Shown here piece by piece: positions 49,314-59,592 of a stretch of DNA of 64,000 nucleotides. Positions within the stretch are counted from its first letter, which is position 1, and every line of letters starts with the position of its first letter. The stretch covers positions 50,899,755 through 50,963,754 of the forward strand of contig NC_053048.1 in NCBI RefSeq assembly GCF_003473485.1. The letters are read 5' to 3'. This stretch comes from Medicago truncatula (taxonomy: Eukaryota; Streptophyta; Magnoliopsida; Fabales; Fabaceae). The translations under genes and the position numbers were made by a program. A model generated the notes under the pieces. The model was given only the letters and a program-made list of their open reading frames with translations. It did not search any database and was not told the origin of the DNA.

Positions 49314-49935
49314 GGGTAATGTTATCTAGTGTCCTGGGAGCACTAGTTAAGGAGCATTAAATGAACATATTCCACTTATTTAACTTTAATTAAAGTAATA
49401 AATAAGACAATTAATTAAAAGAAGAAAAATGTGTATTTAATACTCTACCAAATTTCCTATTTTGTGATACAAACATGGAATCCTATTTTGTTTTCAAGAA
49501 TATTTTATAATTTTTACACATTTGATGATTTTGTATTTGATATTTTTTTTTGAGAGGTTGTATTTGATATTTTAATTGGTTGTGTTTTATCTTTGGAATT
49601 GTTAATTTATTTTAGATTTTATTTTAATTGAAAATGTTGCTAATTATGCATAGGCTTCCATGAATTGGTTTAAAAAAAATATGATTCACAGAAGATTTAC
49701 GGAAAGAAAAATTGGTTTGAGTAAAATCCACAAGAAGAAAAAATTTTATTAAGAAATGAAAAGGATATAAAAATGTAAATATGAAATGGAAAAGGAAATT
49801 TAACGGACTATTAAATACAATTTTTTTATTTTAATTAGTTACCTTATTTATCACTTTAATTAAAGTAAAATAAGTAGAATCTGTTCATTTATTGTTCCTT
49901 AACCAATGCTCCGGGGACATCGATTAACAACACCC
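49314..49935. mobile_element. Mutator-type foldback element (622 bp)
   Basis: The arms match over about 90 bp ('gagcactagttaaggagcat' against complement 'gagcattggttaaggaacaa', both followed by 'taaatgaaca'). A perfect 9-bp duplication TTATAATAA lies at 49305-49313 and 49936-49944. Non-coding. Confidence 0.9.
49547..49557 (-). mobile_element. Micro-insertion inside the foldback element
   Basis: Minus-strand CCTCTCAAAAA lies between perfect 16-bp repeats 'ttgtatttgatatttt' at 49531-49546 and 49558-49573. Confidence 0.7.
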
Positions 49936-50085
49936 TTATAATAATGTAGAATCTGAGAAGATATAATCTCCAATAATATAAGCATTGAGACCAATGTGTT
50001 TCTTTGATTACTTTGCTTTAATGTTAATCAATAAAAAGCAATCATAAAAGGGTCATGTTAACCGTTAGAGAAGAAAAAAAATAGG

Positions 50086-50383
50086 TATAAATTTTCATTG
50101 AAAATTACAATTTTTAAACAATTCAAAAGTTGATTGCACTCTTTTTTAAAATAATACAGCCTTGATCCTTATTTATAGTAGCATATTTGTGAAAAAAAAT
50201 ACGGGAATTAAAAAAGTTAGTCATTATATTAATTTTGTTTGACAATTTCTATTATTTTACAAAATTATCCTTTATAAGAGAGACAAATAAAAAGGGTCTT
50301 TTTTTTTAAGAAGCAAATAAAAAGGGGTCTTATAATAAACGGACAAATAAAAAACTCAAAAGGATCTTATATTTTAGACTTAA
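50086..50383 (+). repeat. 300-bp direct repeat, copy S1
   Basis: Near-identical to 51996-52293, including 'ttgattgcactcttttttaa' and 'gtagcatatttgtgaaaaaa'. The right end stops at a Helitron-like terminus. Confidence 0.93.
50301..50313 (-). mobile_element. Micro-insertion within repeat S1 (also present in S2)
   Basis: Minus-strand CTTCTTAAAAAAA lies between 'caaataaaaagggtctt' (50284-50300) and the same sequence with one extra G (50314-50331). The same stub occurs in S2, so it predates the duplication. Confidence 0.6.
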
Positions 50384-50413
50384 TTAGACTTTCCACCCGT
50401 GCTACCGCAAGGG
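50384..50413 (-). mobile_element. Helitron-like 3' terminus
   Basis: Read on the minus strand, a 7-bp stem hairpin with one mismatch ('cccttgcggtagcacggg', 50413-50396) is followed after 12 nt by CTAA, then T. Spacing and sequence closely match the plus-strand terminus at 24942-24969. The element would extend rightward; its 5' end was not found. Confidence 0.6.
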
Positions 50414-50474
50414 TCATATACATTGTAGATGTAGTAGACAAAAACAAATCTCAATGCATATAAAGAGAATGAAA

Positions 50475-50545
50475 TATGTGGTCCCAAATATATGCAGATG
50501 TTGGAATTCGAACCTCAGACACCACACTTATTCACCTTAAAAATA
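50475..50545 (-). mobile_element. tRNA-derived SINE-like repeat, copy 2
   Basis: On the minus strand it contains 'aaggtgaataagtgtggtgt' and the B-box-like 'ggttcgaattcc', matching the copies at 19354 and 53743. Confidence 0.6.
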
Positions 50546-50560
50546 TTAATTTTTATCAAT

Positions 50561-50695
50561 CGTGTGTTACTTCATTCTTTTGTTAAAATTATATGTCAAT
50601 GTTATATTATTGGTATGTTACTTCATCTTTTTTTTTTATTTTTGACAAAATATTACTTCATTCTTTTGTAAAAATTATATGTTAATGTTATATTA
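50561..50695 (+). repeat. Two-copy ~60-bp tandem repeat with a micro-insertion in the second copy
   Basis: 'ttacttcattcttttg' followed by 'aaaattatatgt(c/t)aatgt' occurs twice. The second copy is interrupted by a T-rich insert around 50627-50652 (minus-strand TTTTGTC plus A-rich), bracketed by 'ttacttcat' at 50618-50626 and 50653-50661. Confidence 0.65.
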
Positions 50696-51017
50696 TGTAC
50701 CTAAAAATAGCTCATTCTTAACCTCAACATGTAAAATATTTTATTTAAATAATTTTCCTTTTATCAAATATTTGACCTTTACCGTAAATGATACCCTTTA
50801 ACTGTTTGTTGAAATGTTTCTTCCACCTGTTTATATAGATTGCAAAATTCTGGTGCATTTTGTGGTAGATATTTAACAAATTGAGTTCAGTTCTAATTGG
50901 ATGAAAAGTGTAATATTAACAAAAAAAATGTTGCTATAATCTTTCAAAACCCTTTTATTCCAATAGGGCGATTTGTTTTGAAGAAATACGGGAAATAAAG
51001 CGATGTCGATTTGCTTA

Positions 51018-51740
51018 GTTCATGAAAATAGGAGATTAGGTGTGAGCATTAGGGTTGTTCATGAAAATAGGAGATTTGGTGTGAGCATTAGGGTTAAAAC
51101 AGTAAAATTATGCAATAGGGTTTAGGTTAAAATTAGGGCTTACGGGTTAACTTTAATATATATAAGAAGATTAGGTGAGAGCATTATGGTTGTTCATGAA
51201 AATATAAGATTATGTGTGAGCATTAGGGTTAAAACAGTAAAATTATGCAATAGGTTTTAGGTTAAAATTAGGGCTTACGGGTTAACTTTGATATATAAGA
51301 AGATTAGGTGTGAGCATTAGGGTTGTTCATGAAAATAGGAGATTAGATGTGAGCATTAGGGTTAAAACAGTAAAATTATGCAATAGGGTTTAGGTTAAAA
51401 TTAGGGCTTGCATGTTAACTTTAATATATAAGAAGATAAGAAGATTAGGTGTGAGCATTAGGGTTGTTCATGAAAATAGGAGATTAGATGTGAACATTAG
51501 GGTTAAAACAGTAAAATTATGCAATAGGGTTTAGGTTAAAATTAGGGCTTACATGTTAACTTTAATATATAAGAAGAAAGATAGGTGTGAGCATTAGGGT
51601 TAAAACAGTAAAATTATGCAATATGGTTTAGGTTAAAATTAGGGCTTATAGGTTAACTTTAATATATAAGAAGATAAGAAGATTAGGTGTGAGCATTAGG
51701 GTTGTTCATGAAAATAGGAGATTAGGTGTGAGCATTAGGA
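51018..51740 (+). repeat. Minisatellite of ~140-bp units, about five copies
   Basis: A composite unit contains 'gattaggtgtgagcattagg', 'gttgttcatgaaaatagga', 'aaaacagtaaaattatgcaa' and 'gggcttacgggttaacttta'. The block 'aaaacagtaaaattatgcaa' occurs five times between 51096 and 51625. Units vary in length through loss or gain of sub-blocks. Confidence 0.92.
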
Positions 51741-51741
51741 T

Positions 51742-51993
51742 TGTCCCTTTTTATAAGACATCTTTGGTGTTTCCAAGTACATTAATTATTTCTTTACTAA
51801 CATACCCTTATTTATTTTGCATTTTTCTTCAATCAACAATAAATATTATATTGAAAACATAAATTTACCCTCTCTCTTAAGGATAAAATTGTAAAAACAA
51901 TTGTAATTATATAAAAATTTAATACTACAACCAACTTTCTTAATCTCCGCAATTTTCACAAAAGGCTCCTATATTTAGGGACAGGGACGGAGG
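51742..51993. mobile_element. Probable Stowaway-like MITE, eroded left end
   Basis: The right end '...tttagggacagggacgga' (complement starting 'tccgtccctgtccctaaat') and the left 'tgtccctttttataagacat' form an imperfect terminal repeat of a common CTCCGTCCC-type MITE. Confidence 0.6.
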
Positions 51994-51995
51994 TA

Positions 51996-52293
51996 ATATA
52001 AATTTTCATTGAAAGTTACAATTTTTAAACAATTCAAAAATTGATTGCACTCTTTTTTAAAATAATACAGCCTTGATCCTTATTTATAGTAGCATATTTG
52101 TGAAAAAAATACGGGAATTAAAAAAGTTAGTCATTATATTAATTTTGTTTGACAATTTCTATTATTTTACAAAATTATCTTTATGAGAGAGACAAATAAA
52201 AAGGGTCTTTGTTTTTAAGAAGCAAATAAAAAAGGGTCTTATAATAAATGGACAAATAAAAAACTCAAAAGGATCTTATATTTTAGACTTAAT
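51996..52293 (+). repeat. 300-bp direct repeat, copy S2
   Basis: Second copy of 50086-50383. It runs into the left end of the Mutator-like element at 52286, with the first eight bases of that element (gacttaat) also present at the end of S1. Confidence 0.93.
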
Positions 52294-53367
52294 ATATGCT
52301 TTGGTCCCTTAACTTATTTTTGGATTTCATTTTGGTCCTCTAACTATAAAGTGTCTCAATTTGGTCTCATAAATCTTCTGCCGTTTACTATTTTCATCCT
52401 CCCCATTAGTTTTTTTTTTTCTTTCAAAAATAGTTAATCTTTATCCACATGTCATCAAAGATTTGTGATCAAGGGTTAGATTTAAAAAGTACACAAGGAT
52501 ACAATGAACTCAAACATATGATCATTTCTATTTTTCTTGATTTTCCTGAAAAAAAAATATTATTCCAGAATTTTTATAAAATCTTTTTCAAAATTAAAAA
52601 ATTAGAAAAAATTTATTTTTTTACAAATATTAAAAAAAAGGTTTTAAAATTTTTTCTACAAAATTCTGGAAAATATTTTAATTTCTAAGAATCTGGATAC
52701 ACTTTTTTTTAAAAATATATAAAAAATTCATATTTTTATAAAATCTGAAAAAAAATTCCAGATTTTTTATAAAATATTTTTCAAAATTTTAAAAATTGAT
52801 TTTATTTTTACGAAATTTTAAAAAAATTCTGGAAAATATTTTAATTTTTTAAAAAATATATACAAAATTCAGATTTTTATAATGAAAAGGGATTATTCCA
52901 GAATTTTTATAAAACTCTTTTTCAAAATTAAAAAATTTTGAATTTTTTTTATGAAATTAGAAATATTTACGAAATTTAAAGAAAAGGTCAATTTTTCTTA
53001 AATTTTTTCTACAAAATTCTGGAAATATTTAAATTTTAAAAATCTGGATGCCAATTTTTTAAAAAATATATAAAAAGATGAAGATTGATGGTGATTTTAA
53101 ATTTTTATTTTTAGGAAAATCAAGAAAAATAGAAATGATCATATGTTGTGAGCTCATTGTATACTTGTGTACTTTTCAAATCTAACCATTGATCATCAAT
53201 TTTAAATGACATGTGGACAATTGGTTAACTGTTTTTGAAAAAACTAACGGAGAGGACCAAAATAGTAAACGACAGAAGAATTATGAGACCAAATTAAGAA
53301 ACTTTATAGTTAGAGGACCAAAATGAAATCCAAAAATAAGTTAAGGGACCAAACTATATATTAAGCC
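52286..53367. mobile_element. Mutator-like foldback element, 1.1 kb
   Basis: The outer arms are the same family as 47153-48826 and extend to about 260 bp ('tgatcatttctatttttctt' near 52522 and its complement near 53120). A perfect 9-bp duplication TATATTTTA lies at 52277-52285 and 53368-53376. The interior is built of repeated 'ccagaatttttataaaa' motifs. Non-coding. Confidence 0.92.
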
Positions 53368-53742
53368 TATATTTTATGATGAAGATAATAATTTTATATT
53401 TGTTTTGTTAACTAATGTTCAAGGTTAACATTTTCCAATATAAAAAGTAGTAGAATGCTTAACATTTTTCAATATGAAAAGCAGGAAAAGGATTAGATAA
53501 GCCACATTCACTCACTAATACTCTCTTTCTTTTTGCTTGTCGTTTTACTTCATCCAAAATGAAATATAAGCAAAAACTGTAGTTAAAAAATTGATATATA
53601 TGTGAACTAAATTTTTAACATACATTAACATTTCAAGTATCACTTTTATTTATATTTCATTTATGAGGCAGTAAGGTTATTTCTATATTTCATTGAAATA
53701 AATAAATTTTGTTACTTTTAATATAATTAATTGTTTTTTTTT

Positions 53743-53820
53743 TTAGTCAAGTAATCTAGTGGTTAGAATTCACATTTTAAGGTGAATAAGTAGACTGTTT
53801 GAGATTCAAACCCGACCCTT
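53743..53820 (+). mobile_element. tRNA-derived SINE-like repeat, copy 3
   Basis: 'agtggttagaattcacattt' and 'aaggtgaataagtagactgt' align with the copies at 19354 and 50475. The B-box region has decayed to 'gagattcaaaccc'. Confidence 0.55.
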
Positions 53821-54346
53821 ACATATTACATTGCATTGTCTTTATCAACTGAATTATACTCACAAGAACAATTAGTTTTTTCATAACACCCTTAATTATT
53901 GACCATCTCATTCTACATATTTATTTCTCTTAATTGTTTATTATCTCATTCAAACATTTAAGGGAATGAGTGAGAAAACAACAATTAAGGTTGCATTGAA
54001 CTTTTTTTAGATTGCATTCAACTTTAAAACTTACAAATAATTTGCAAGTCTTATTATGGCTTGCTACTTATTCGCAGTCTTATTACTGCCGCGTATCCAA
54101 ACTTCTTTTTCTTAAAGTTTCAAAAGAATTTGCTCTCTGACTTGCACAGTTGAGACTCTTTTTTCTTGTCCAATTTTTATCTAATTTTTAATATTCATGT
54201 TGTATAGGAAAGGAATTAAATTAAAAAAAAAAAGAAGGAAAACATACAGTTTTAACTTAAAAATTTTTTTTTAAAATTTTTTGGGTGAATTTCAATCGGT
54301 ATATAAGGCCTAAAATATCAACGAAATTATGAACAACAAATTATAA

Positions 54347-54367
54347 TTTATTTATTTTTTTGAAGGA
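54347..54367 (-). mobile_element. Micro-insertion (LINE-tail stub)
   Basis: Minus-strand TCCTTC plus an A-rich tail lies between perfect 18-bp repeats 'atgaacaacaaattataa' at 54329-54346 and 54368-54385. Confidence 0.75.
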
Positions 54368-54493
54368 ATGAACAACAAATTATAAATTATGAACACATGA
54401 TTCTTAAACCTTAATTTATGGTCCATCGGCACACTACATTCTCAGTTTCAAATTAATCACAGACAGAACATATGACATAGACTCTCACAATTC

Positions 54494-54736
54494 CTAGTTT
54501 CTTTCATGTTGAGGAACTAACATAGCAATATCATTTGCTACATTTTGAGCGTCCATCTTAGCTCCATAAAATCCCCTCCTTGTCAATCCAACACAGTAAA
54601 AACCATTCTTACCCTTCCAGTGGTATGGTAAACCAGGCTTTGGAAAACCATCCTCATTCAAAAGATCACCACCCTGTTCAAAATAATGAACACTAGATTA
54701 ATTTAGATTGAACATGACACTGCATTCAATCAAGGG

Positions 54737-54786
<50 letters not shown>

Positions 54787-56461
54787 CAATAGAGAAATCT
54801 GTTCAATATATTGAATTGAAAGTGATGTAAGTGGTATTAGTGTTGTACTGAAATGAGATCATTCATTTTTTTAAAAATAAGTCACCTATTTTGAGAGAGA
54901 ACGGGAGGAGTGTTTTGCAAGGTACTTTGCATAATTTGTTAAACTTGACTAACATTGGTATAACAAACTTAACAGGTTTTTCCATATATATTTTTTAGGC
55001 TTAAATATGTCTTTCGTCCTTGTAAATATAGGTCATTTGAATTTTCATCCCTGAAGTTACTAATCCTTCCAATCTGCCCCTGCAAATATTAATCATTTGA
55101 CTTTTGGTCATAATTAGATTTTTTTGCTGAGGTGGGCTGTCATTAACGACGTGGTGTACATGTGGCAAGTGATGATTGAGCGAGGTGGTTTGCTTAAATA
55201 GATATTTCATCCCTACAAATATAGGTCATTTGAATTTTCGTCCCTGAAGTTACTAATCATATGTAATTAGGACCAAAAGTCAAATGATTAATATTTGCAG
55301 GGGCAGATTGGAAGGATTAGTAACTTCAGGGACGAAAATTCAAATGGCTTATATTTGCAAGGACGAAAGACATATTTAAGCCTACTTTTTAATATAACAG
55401 GTTTCTCTATTTAAAAATGTAGCTAATATTATCGTCTGTCACATAAAATATGATACCTTAAGCCATTTTTGAGTTGATCTCTTGAAACCAGTGCAGAAAA
55501 TAATGGAGTCAAACGGGTAGGATTTTCCATCACGGAACAACACTTGGTTACCACTTATGCTCTCTATTTCTGCTGGCAACACCTACATATATACAGAATA
55601 ATATTATGCCACTCGCAATCTATGTGTCAAGTTTACATATATGCGATGGATTACCACAATTGATATATGTATTGCCACATCACTCAACCTCTTTTCACCT
55701 TACTAATAAACTTAATGTATTGCCAAAAATAAACTTCAAACTCAATGGTGGTGAAAGGTCACACATTTTATAAAGTCAAGAATTAAATTTTCGAATTTAA
55801 AGATGGCAGATAAAGTAATTAACGTTTATGAAATCCATCTATGCATATGGTTGGTTATTCCAAGAGAAATCAGTATTTGTTTTGTAGTTCTGTTTTGCTT
55901 TTGTTTGAGTTCGTTTTCATATGAATTTCAAGAGAAACAAACAATTAACCGAAGAAGTATAATGTATGAAGTAAGATTATTCTGCTTTCTTTATAACAAA
56001 TGGATATACATACCTGAATCTCCCCGGATTTGATTTTCTTGACAGTTCCAACGTCAATTACAGGAAACTTGCCATACTTCATCTTCATGGTGAATGGGCC
56101 TTCACTAGGAAAAGGTATACCATATTTGCTCAGATCTCCATACACAATCCTGCTTGCTATCACCACTAGTTTCTCCACTGTGCTTGGTGACAGATAGTTC
56201 AACAAAACCCCACCATAATACATCATATCCCTAGAAAGAATATGAACCTACATGTACATAACAATACATTATTGCACAAGTTGAGTAGATAAATTCCATT
56301 TTGATCTTTTGGCTGGTCAGACCTATTAGATAAACATAAGCTAGCTCCTATAGTTAAGGTTAAACTACAATCGCTATTGCTATGCAAATGTACGCCCCAT
56401 TGATACTAGGATACGCTCCACTAATAGTAGGAGTTAGTTTTCTATACTGTGTATCATTCTG

Positions 56462-56496
<35 letters not shown>

Positions 56497-57422
56497 CCAT
56501 ACACTATGGCCATCAGAATCATTGAATTATCATTCCCTTTTAAGACCAAAGTAAAATTTAAAAATAACCAAAGGGTTCAAAAGTGTAATTTAGGGATTTA
56601 GATTAGACGCGGTAACTCTGAGACTTGGCCGTTTGATTTGAATCTACGGCCAAGATCAGTTAACTATGAAACTGGCTATGTAATATAAACAATCCTATCT
56701 CAAATCAACGATCAAAATCACATACCATACCATAATTTAGCTAGCCTAAACTAGTAAAGATCTAATTAAAGAGAAAAAGAATAAGGAACATAGAATTTTG
56801 TTAATACCGGGCTTCTAACAATGATTGAAGGTTTAGCACCAAAATTAGCCAAATCTAAAGCAATCTCCATACCAGAATTACCAGAACCAACAACAAGAAC
56901 ATGTTCATCTTTAAACTCTTTTCCATTTTTGTACCTAGTTGAATGAATTACTTTCCCTTTGAAATTCTCCAACCCTTCAACCACAGGTACACGAGGTTCA
57001 GCTGTTTCACCACTAGCAACAACCAAGAACCTTGCAGAATACTCCTCAACTTCACCAGAACTCTTATTCTCAGCTTTAACCCTCCATTTCTTCTCATCAT
57101 CATCAACATACTCTGCTAACTCAACAGCTCTGTTGTATATAGGGTTGATGTTGAAGTTGTTGACATAGTTACCTAAATATTCTATGAACTGTTTTTTGGG
57201 TACATAGTGAGGATAAGAAGGTGGAAAAGGAAAGTGTGGTAACTCACAAAGTTGTTTTCTTAGATGAAGATGAACACGATCATAGGTGTAATTTTGCCAT
57301 AGAGAAGCAAAACAGTTTTCTCTTTCGAGAATGATGAAAGGTATGGATTGTTTTGTTAAGCAAGCTGCTGTGGCTAGGCCGGATGTTCCAGCTCCGATTA
57401 TTATCACCGGTGCTTCATGCAT
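54494..57422 (-). CDS. YUCCA10/11-like flavin monooxygenase, copy B
   Basis: Four exons: 57422-56808, 56247-56014, 55582-55457, 54673-54494, phase 0 throughout, giving 384 aa. Motifs: GAGTSG (10-15), '[16 protein letters not shown]' after the FAD fold, GSGNSG (179-184), and '[14 protein letters not shown]' in exon 3. Exons 2 and 3 have exactly the same lengths as in copy A (234 and 126 bp), so the two arose by tandem duplication. They differ most at the C-terminus ('MLVPQHERN' against 'VRSIMQNL'). All cofactor motifs are intact, so it is probably functional in IAA synthesis, but substrate preference of the YUC10/11 branch is less well established than for other YUCCAs. Intron 3 contains a (TA)n tract (54738-54785) and a MITE. 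Intron 1 has another TA tract (56465-56494). Confidence 0.93.
54738..54785. repeat. (TA)n microsatellite in YUCCA copy B intron 3
   Basis: About 24 TA repeats. Confidence 0.95.
54998..55382. mobile_element. Mutator-type MITE in YUCCA copy B intron 3
   Basis: Ends 'ggcttaaatatgtctttcgt' and its perfect complement. Near-complementary arms of about 130 bp, with an extra partial repeat of the left arm at 55195-55257. Flanking nonamers TATTTTTTA (54989-54997) and TACTTTTTA (55383-55391) match 8 of 9. Confidence 0.88.
56465..56494. repeat. (TA)n microsatellite in YUCCA copy B intron 1
   Basis: About 15 TA repeats. Confidence 0.9.
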
Positions 57423-57713
57423 TCTGTTATTTCTTTATTTTATGTTTTTTTAGCTATGTTCTACTGAGGAAAAATCGAATGATGAATAAAATAAGAGACA
57501 AAGACGTGTGCACAACGTTAGATGCAGTACGGAACTTGATTTTACCAAATTTGTTTTTTATTCCCAACTGATAATATCTATTTTTTGTGGTTGAGAAAGG
57601 ATGCCAGTTTAAGTGATCTTTGTAGACTTTTACAATTAGTGTCACAAACAAGTAAAATATGAAAAAACGACATATTATCAACTATAGCTATCTTCCACAT
57701 TGTTCGTGTCACA
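57423..57713. other. Upstream region of YUCCA copy B
   Basis: Presumed promoter and 5' UTR of the minus-strand gene. It is cut off 294 bp from the start codon by a CACTA element. Confidence 0.5.
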
Positions 57714-57716
57714 TTT

Positions 57717-59589
57717 CACTACCAAAAAAAAATGCGTTAATTCTGGCGGTTTTATACCGGCGGTCCATGTTAACCGCCACTATAGTGTATTGCGGCAGTT
57801 TTATTGACCGCCGCTTTTTATTGTACATTACGGTGGTTTCGACTGCCGGTATTAACAAAATATTATGGCACAATTAACCTTGTTTATTATGGCATTTTAG
57901 ACCGCCAGTATTAACGTTTTTAATTTTTTCAACTTCACAGCATTTGGCGCACTAATTTCCCTCTTTTTATTTCCCTAAAATTTTAGAAAATCCCTTGTTT
58001 TTTATGTTACGAGGGAAAAATCCCTCCATCTTTCCTTTTCCTCTTTTTTTTTTTTTTTTCATAACACATAAAATTATATTTTATAAAAAAAACTTCATTC
58101 TTTTTCCTTGTTCTCTCTCATCGTCTCATCTTCTCCCATCGAAAGTTATTCTCGCCGGCGAATCCTTCAGATCCTGCCTCTCCGGCCACCGCTTTCCCTT
58201 CCGTCACTCTCCGTCTCACTTCCTTCTCAGGTCCTCTCTCTCTCACTCGATCTATTCAAATTTCAACCTAGGTCTTCACATTTTGTCATGATTTTTTTCA
58301 CGGGTCTGTCAATTTGTGTCGTTTGAGATTCATGGATTTATAATCATGTAAATTGAATTGAAAATATTGTTTATTATTGATATATTTTCAATTCAAAATC
58401 CAATCTGGAACCTCAAACCCATGGATTCCTCAATCTTTGACTCAAACCCATCTTCATTTGCTGATTCTGAAATACCCAAACCCTCATCTTTGTATTATTC
58501 TTCTTTTTAGTTGATTAATAAGGTTCACTTTTGATAATAAAGTCCAGTTTTGATTATATGATAGATGATTTCCTGGTTTTCGCTTTTGATAATTTATTTT
58601 TTATCAATTAAATGCATTTCTCTAAGTTTTTCATCATCAATCTTTATATTCATCAATTATGAAAAATTGATTTTGGATAATACTGTCTTTCAAGCTTTTA
58701 CTTTGATAATAACTTTTACTTTGCTTAGGTTCTTGAATTGGCAATAATATCTTGCTTAATATGAGTTAACAATTATAATATTTTTTGCAGGCATCAAATG
58801 TAGGAAGTGAATCTCCAACACCCAATAACATAACTAGATCATCAGATGAAAGCAACGCACGTCGAGCATGAGAGTCCTAATTTTAGTGACATCAGTTGTC
58901 TAGTCATTTTTATGTTTTGAAACTTGTTATTTTGAGAATAGCTAAAGATGGTGGCAATGGTTTGTGTAACTTTATGTTTGGAGACTTGTTTATATTTGAG
59001 AGTTGTTTTTGGATATTTGCATCAAACTCCACTTGAGTTAAATTATAAATATATCAATGACAATGTTCAAAATTTGTTTGTCATTTAATTTTGTTCAAAA
59101 AATAGAAATGTACAATTATATATTCCTATGAAATAATAATATTATAAATAAAATAATTTCAATTTTTTGAGCATTGTGGCATTTTATATGTCAATTGTGG
59201 CATCTCAATGATTAAATATCAGAACTAAATTCCGGTAGTTGGACATGCCACTACATGCATAGGTCTCAGGAGTACTTTCTGGCGGTTAAAACCGCCGGTA
59301 CTTTCTGCATGTTACGGCGATCAAAAATGCCAGAAACACCTGTTGGCTTTGTCACAATTATGTGAATGATGGCGTTTGAAACTGCCGCTATATACAATTA
59401 AATAACTGTCACTTTAAGCCAAGTATAAAACGGCGGACAACATGGCGGCTACGTAAAAACTGCCACTTTAAACCTTGTGGCAGGCAAAATATCGGCAGTT
59501 TTTAAAACGCCAGAATTGTGCATAGTGGCGGCTAAAACTGCCGGAACATACATTTTTAGCCGCCGAAAAACACGCGTTTTTTTGTAGTG
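57717..59589. mobile_element. Non-autonomous CACTA (En/Spm) transposon
   Basis: The left end CACTACCAAAAAAA and right end TTTTTTTGTAGTG are inverted, with a 3-bp duplication TTT at 57714-57716 and 59590-59592. Both subterminal regions are packed with short GGCGGT/ACCGCC motifs in both orientations, the usual transposase-binding arrays. The interior (about 58055-58870) has a CT-rich leader, a likely splice donor near 58220 ('ctcag|gtcctc'), and a branch/acceptor 'ttttttgcag' near 58790. The acceptor leads into a short frame ('ASNVGSESPTPNNITRSSDE' and on to a stop near 58870). This looks like the two ends of a transposase-type gene after internal deletion. At 1.9 kb it cannot encode a full transposase. 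Confidence 0.9.
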
Positions 59590-59592
59590 TTT

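Larger units (their letters stand above)
53377..54493. other. Spacer downstream of YUCCA copy B
   Basis: No gene. Contains a SINE-like copy (53743-53820) and a micro-insertion (54347-54367). The right end is the likely 3' UTR of the minus-strand YUCCA gene. Confidence 0.5.

Noticed and set aside
51018-51740. Interstitial telomere array, because TTAGGGTT recurs
   Set aside because: The words are spaced about 30-140 bp apart within a larger unit and are not tandem TTTAGGG repeats.
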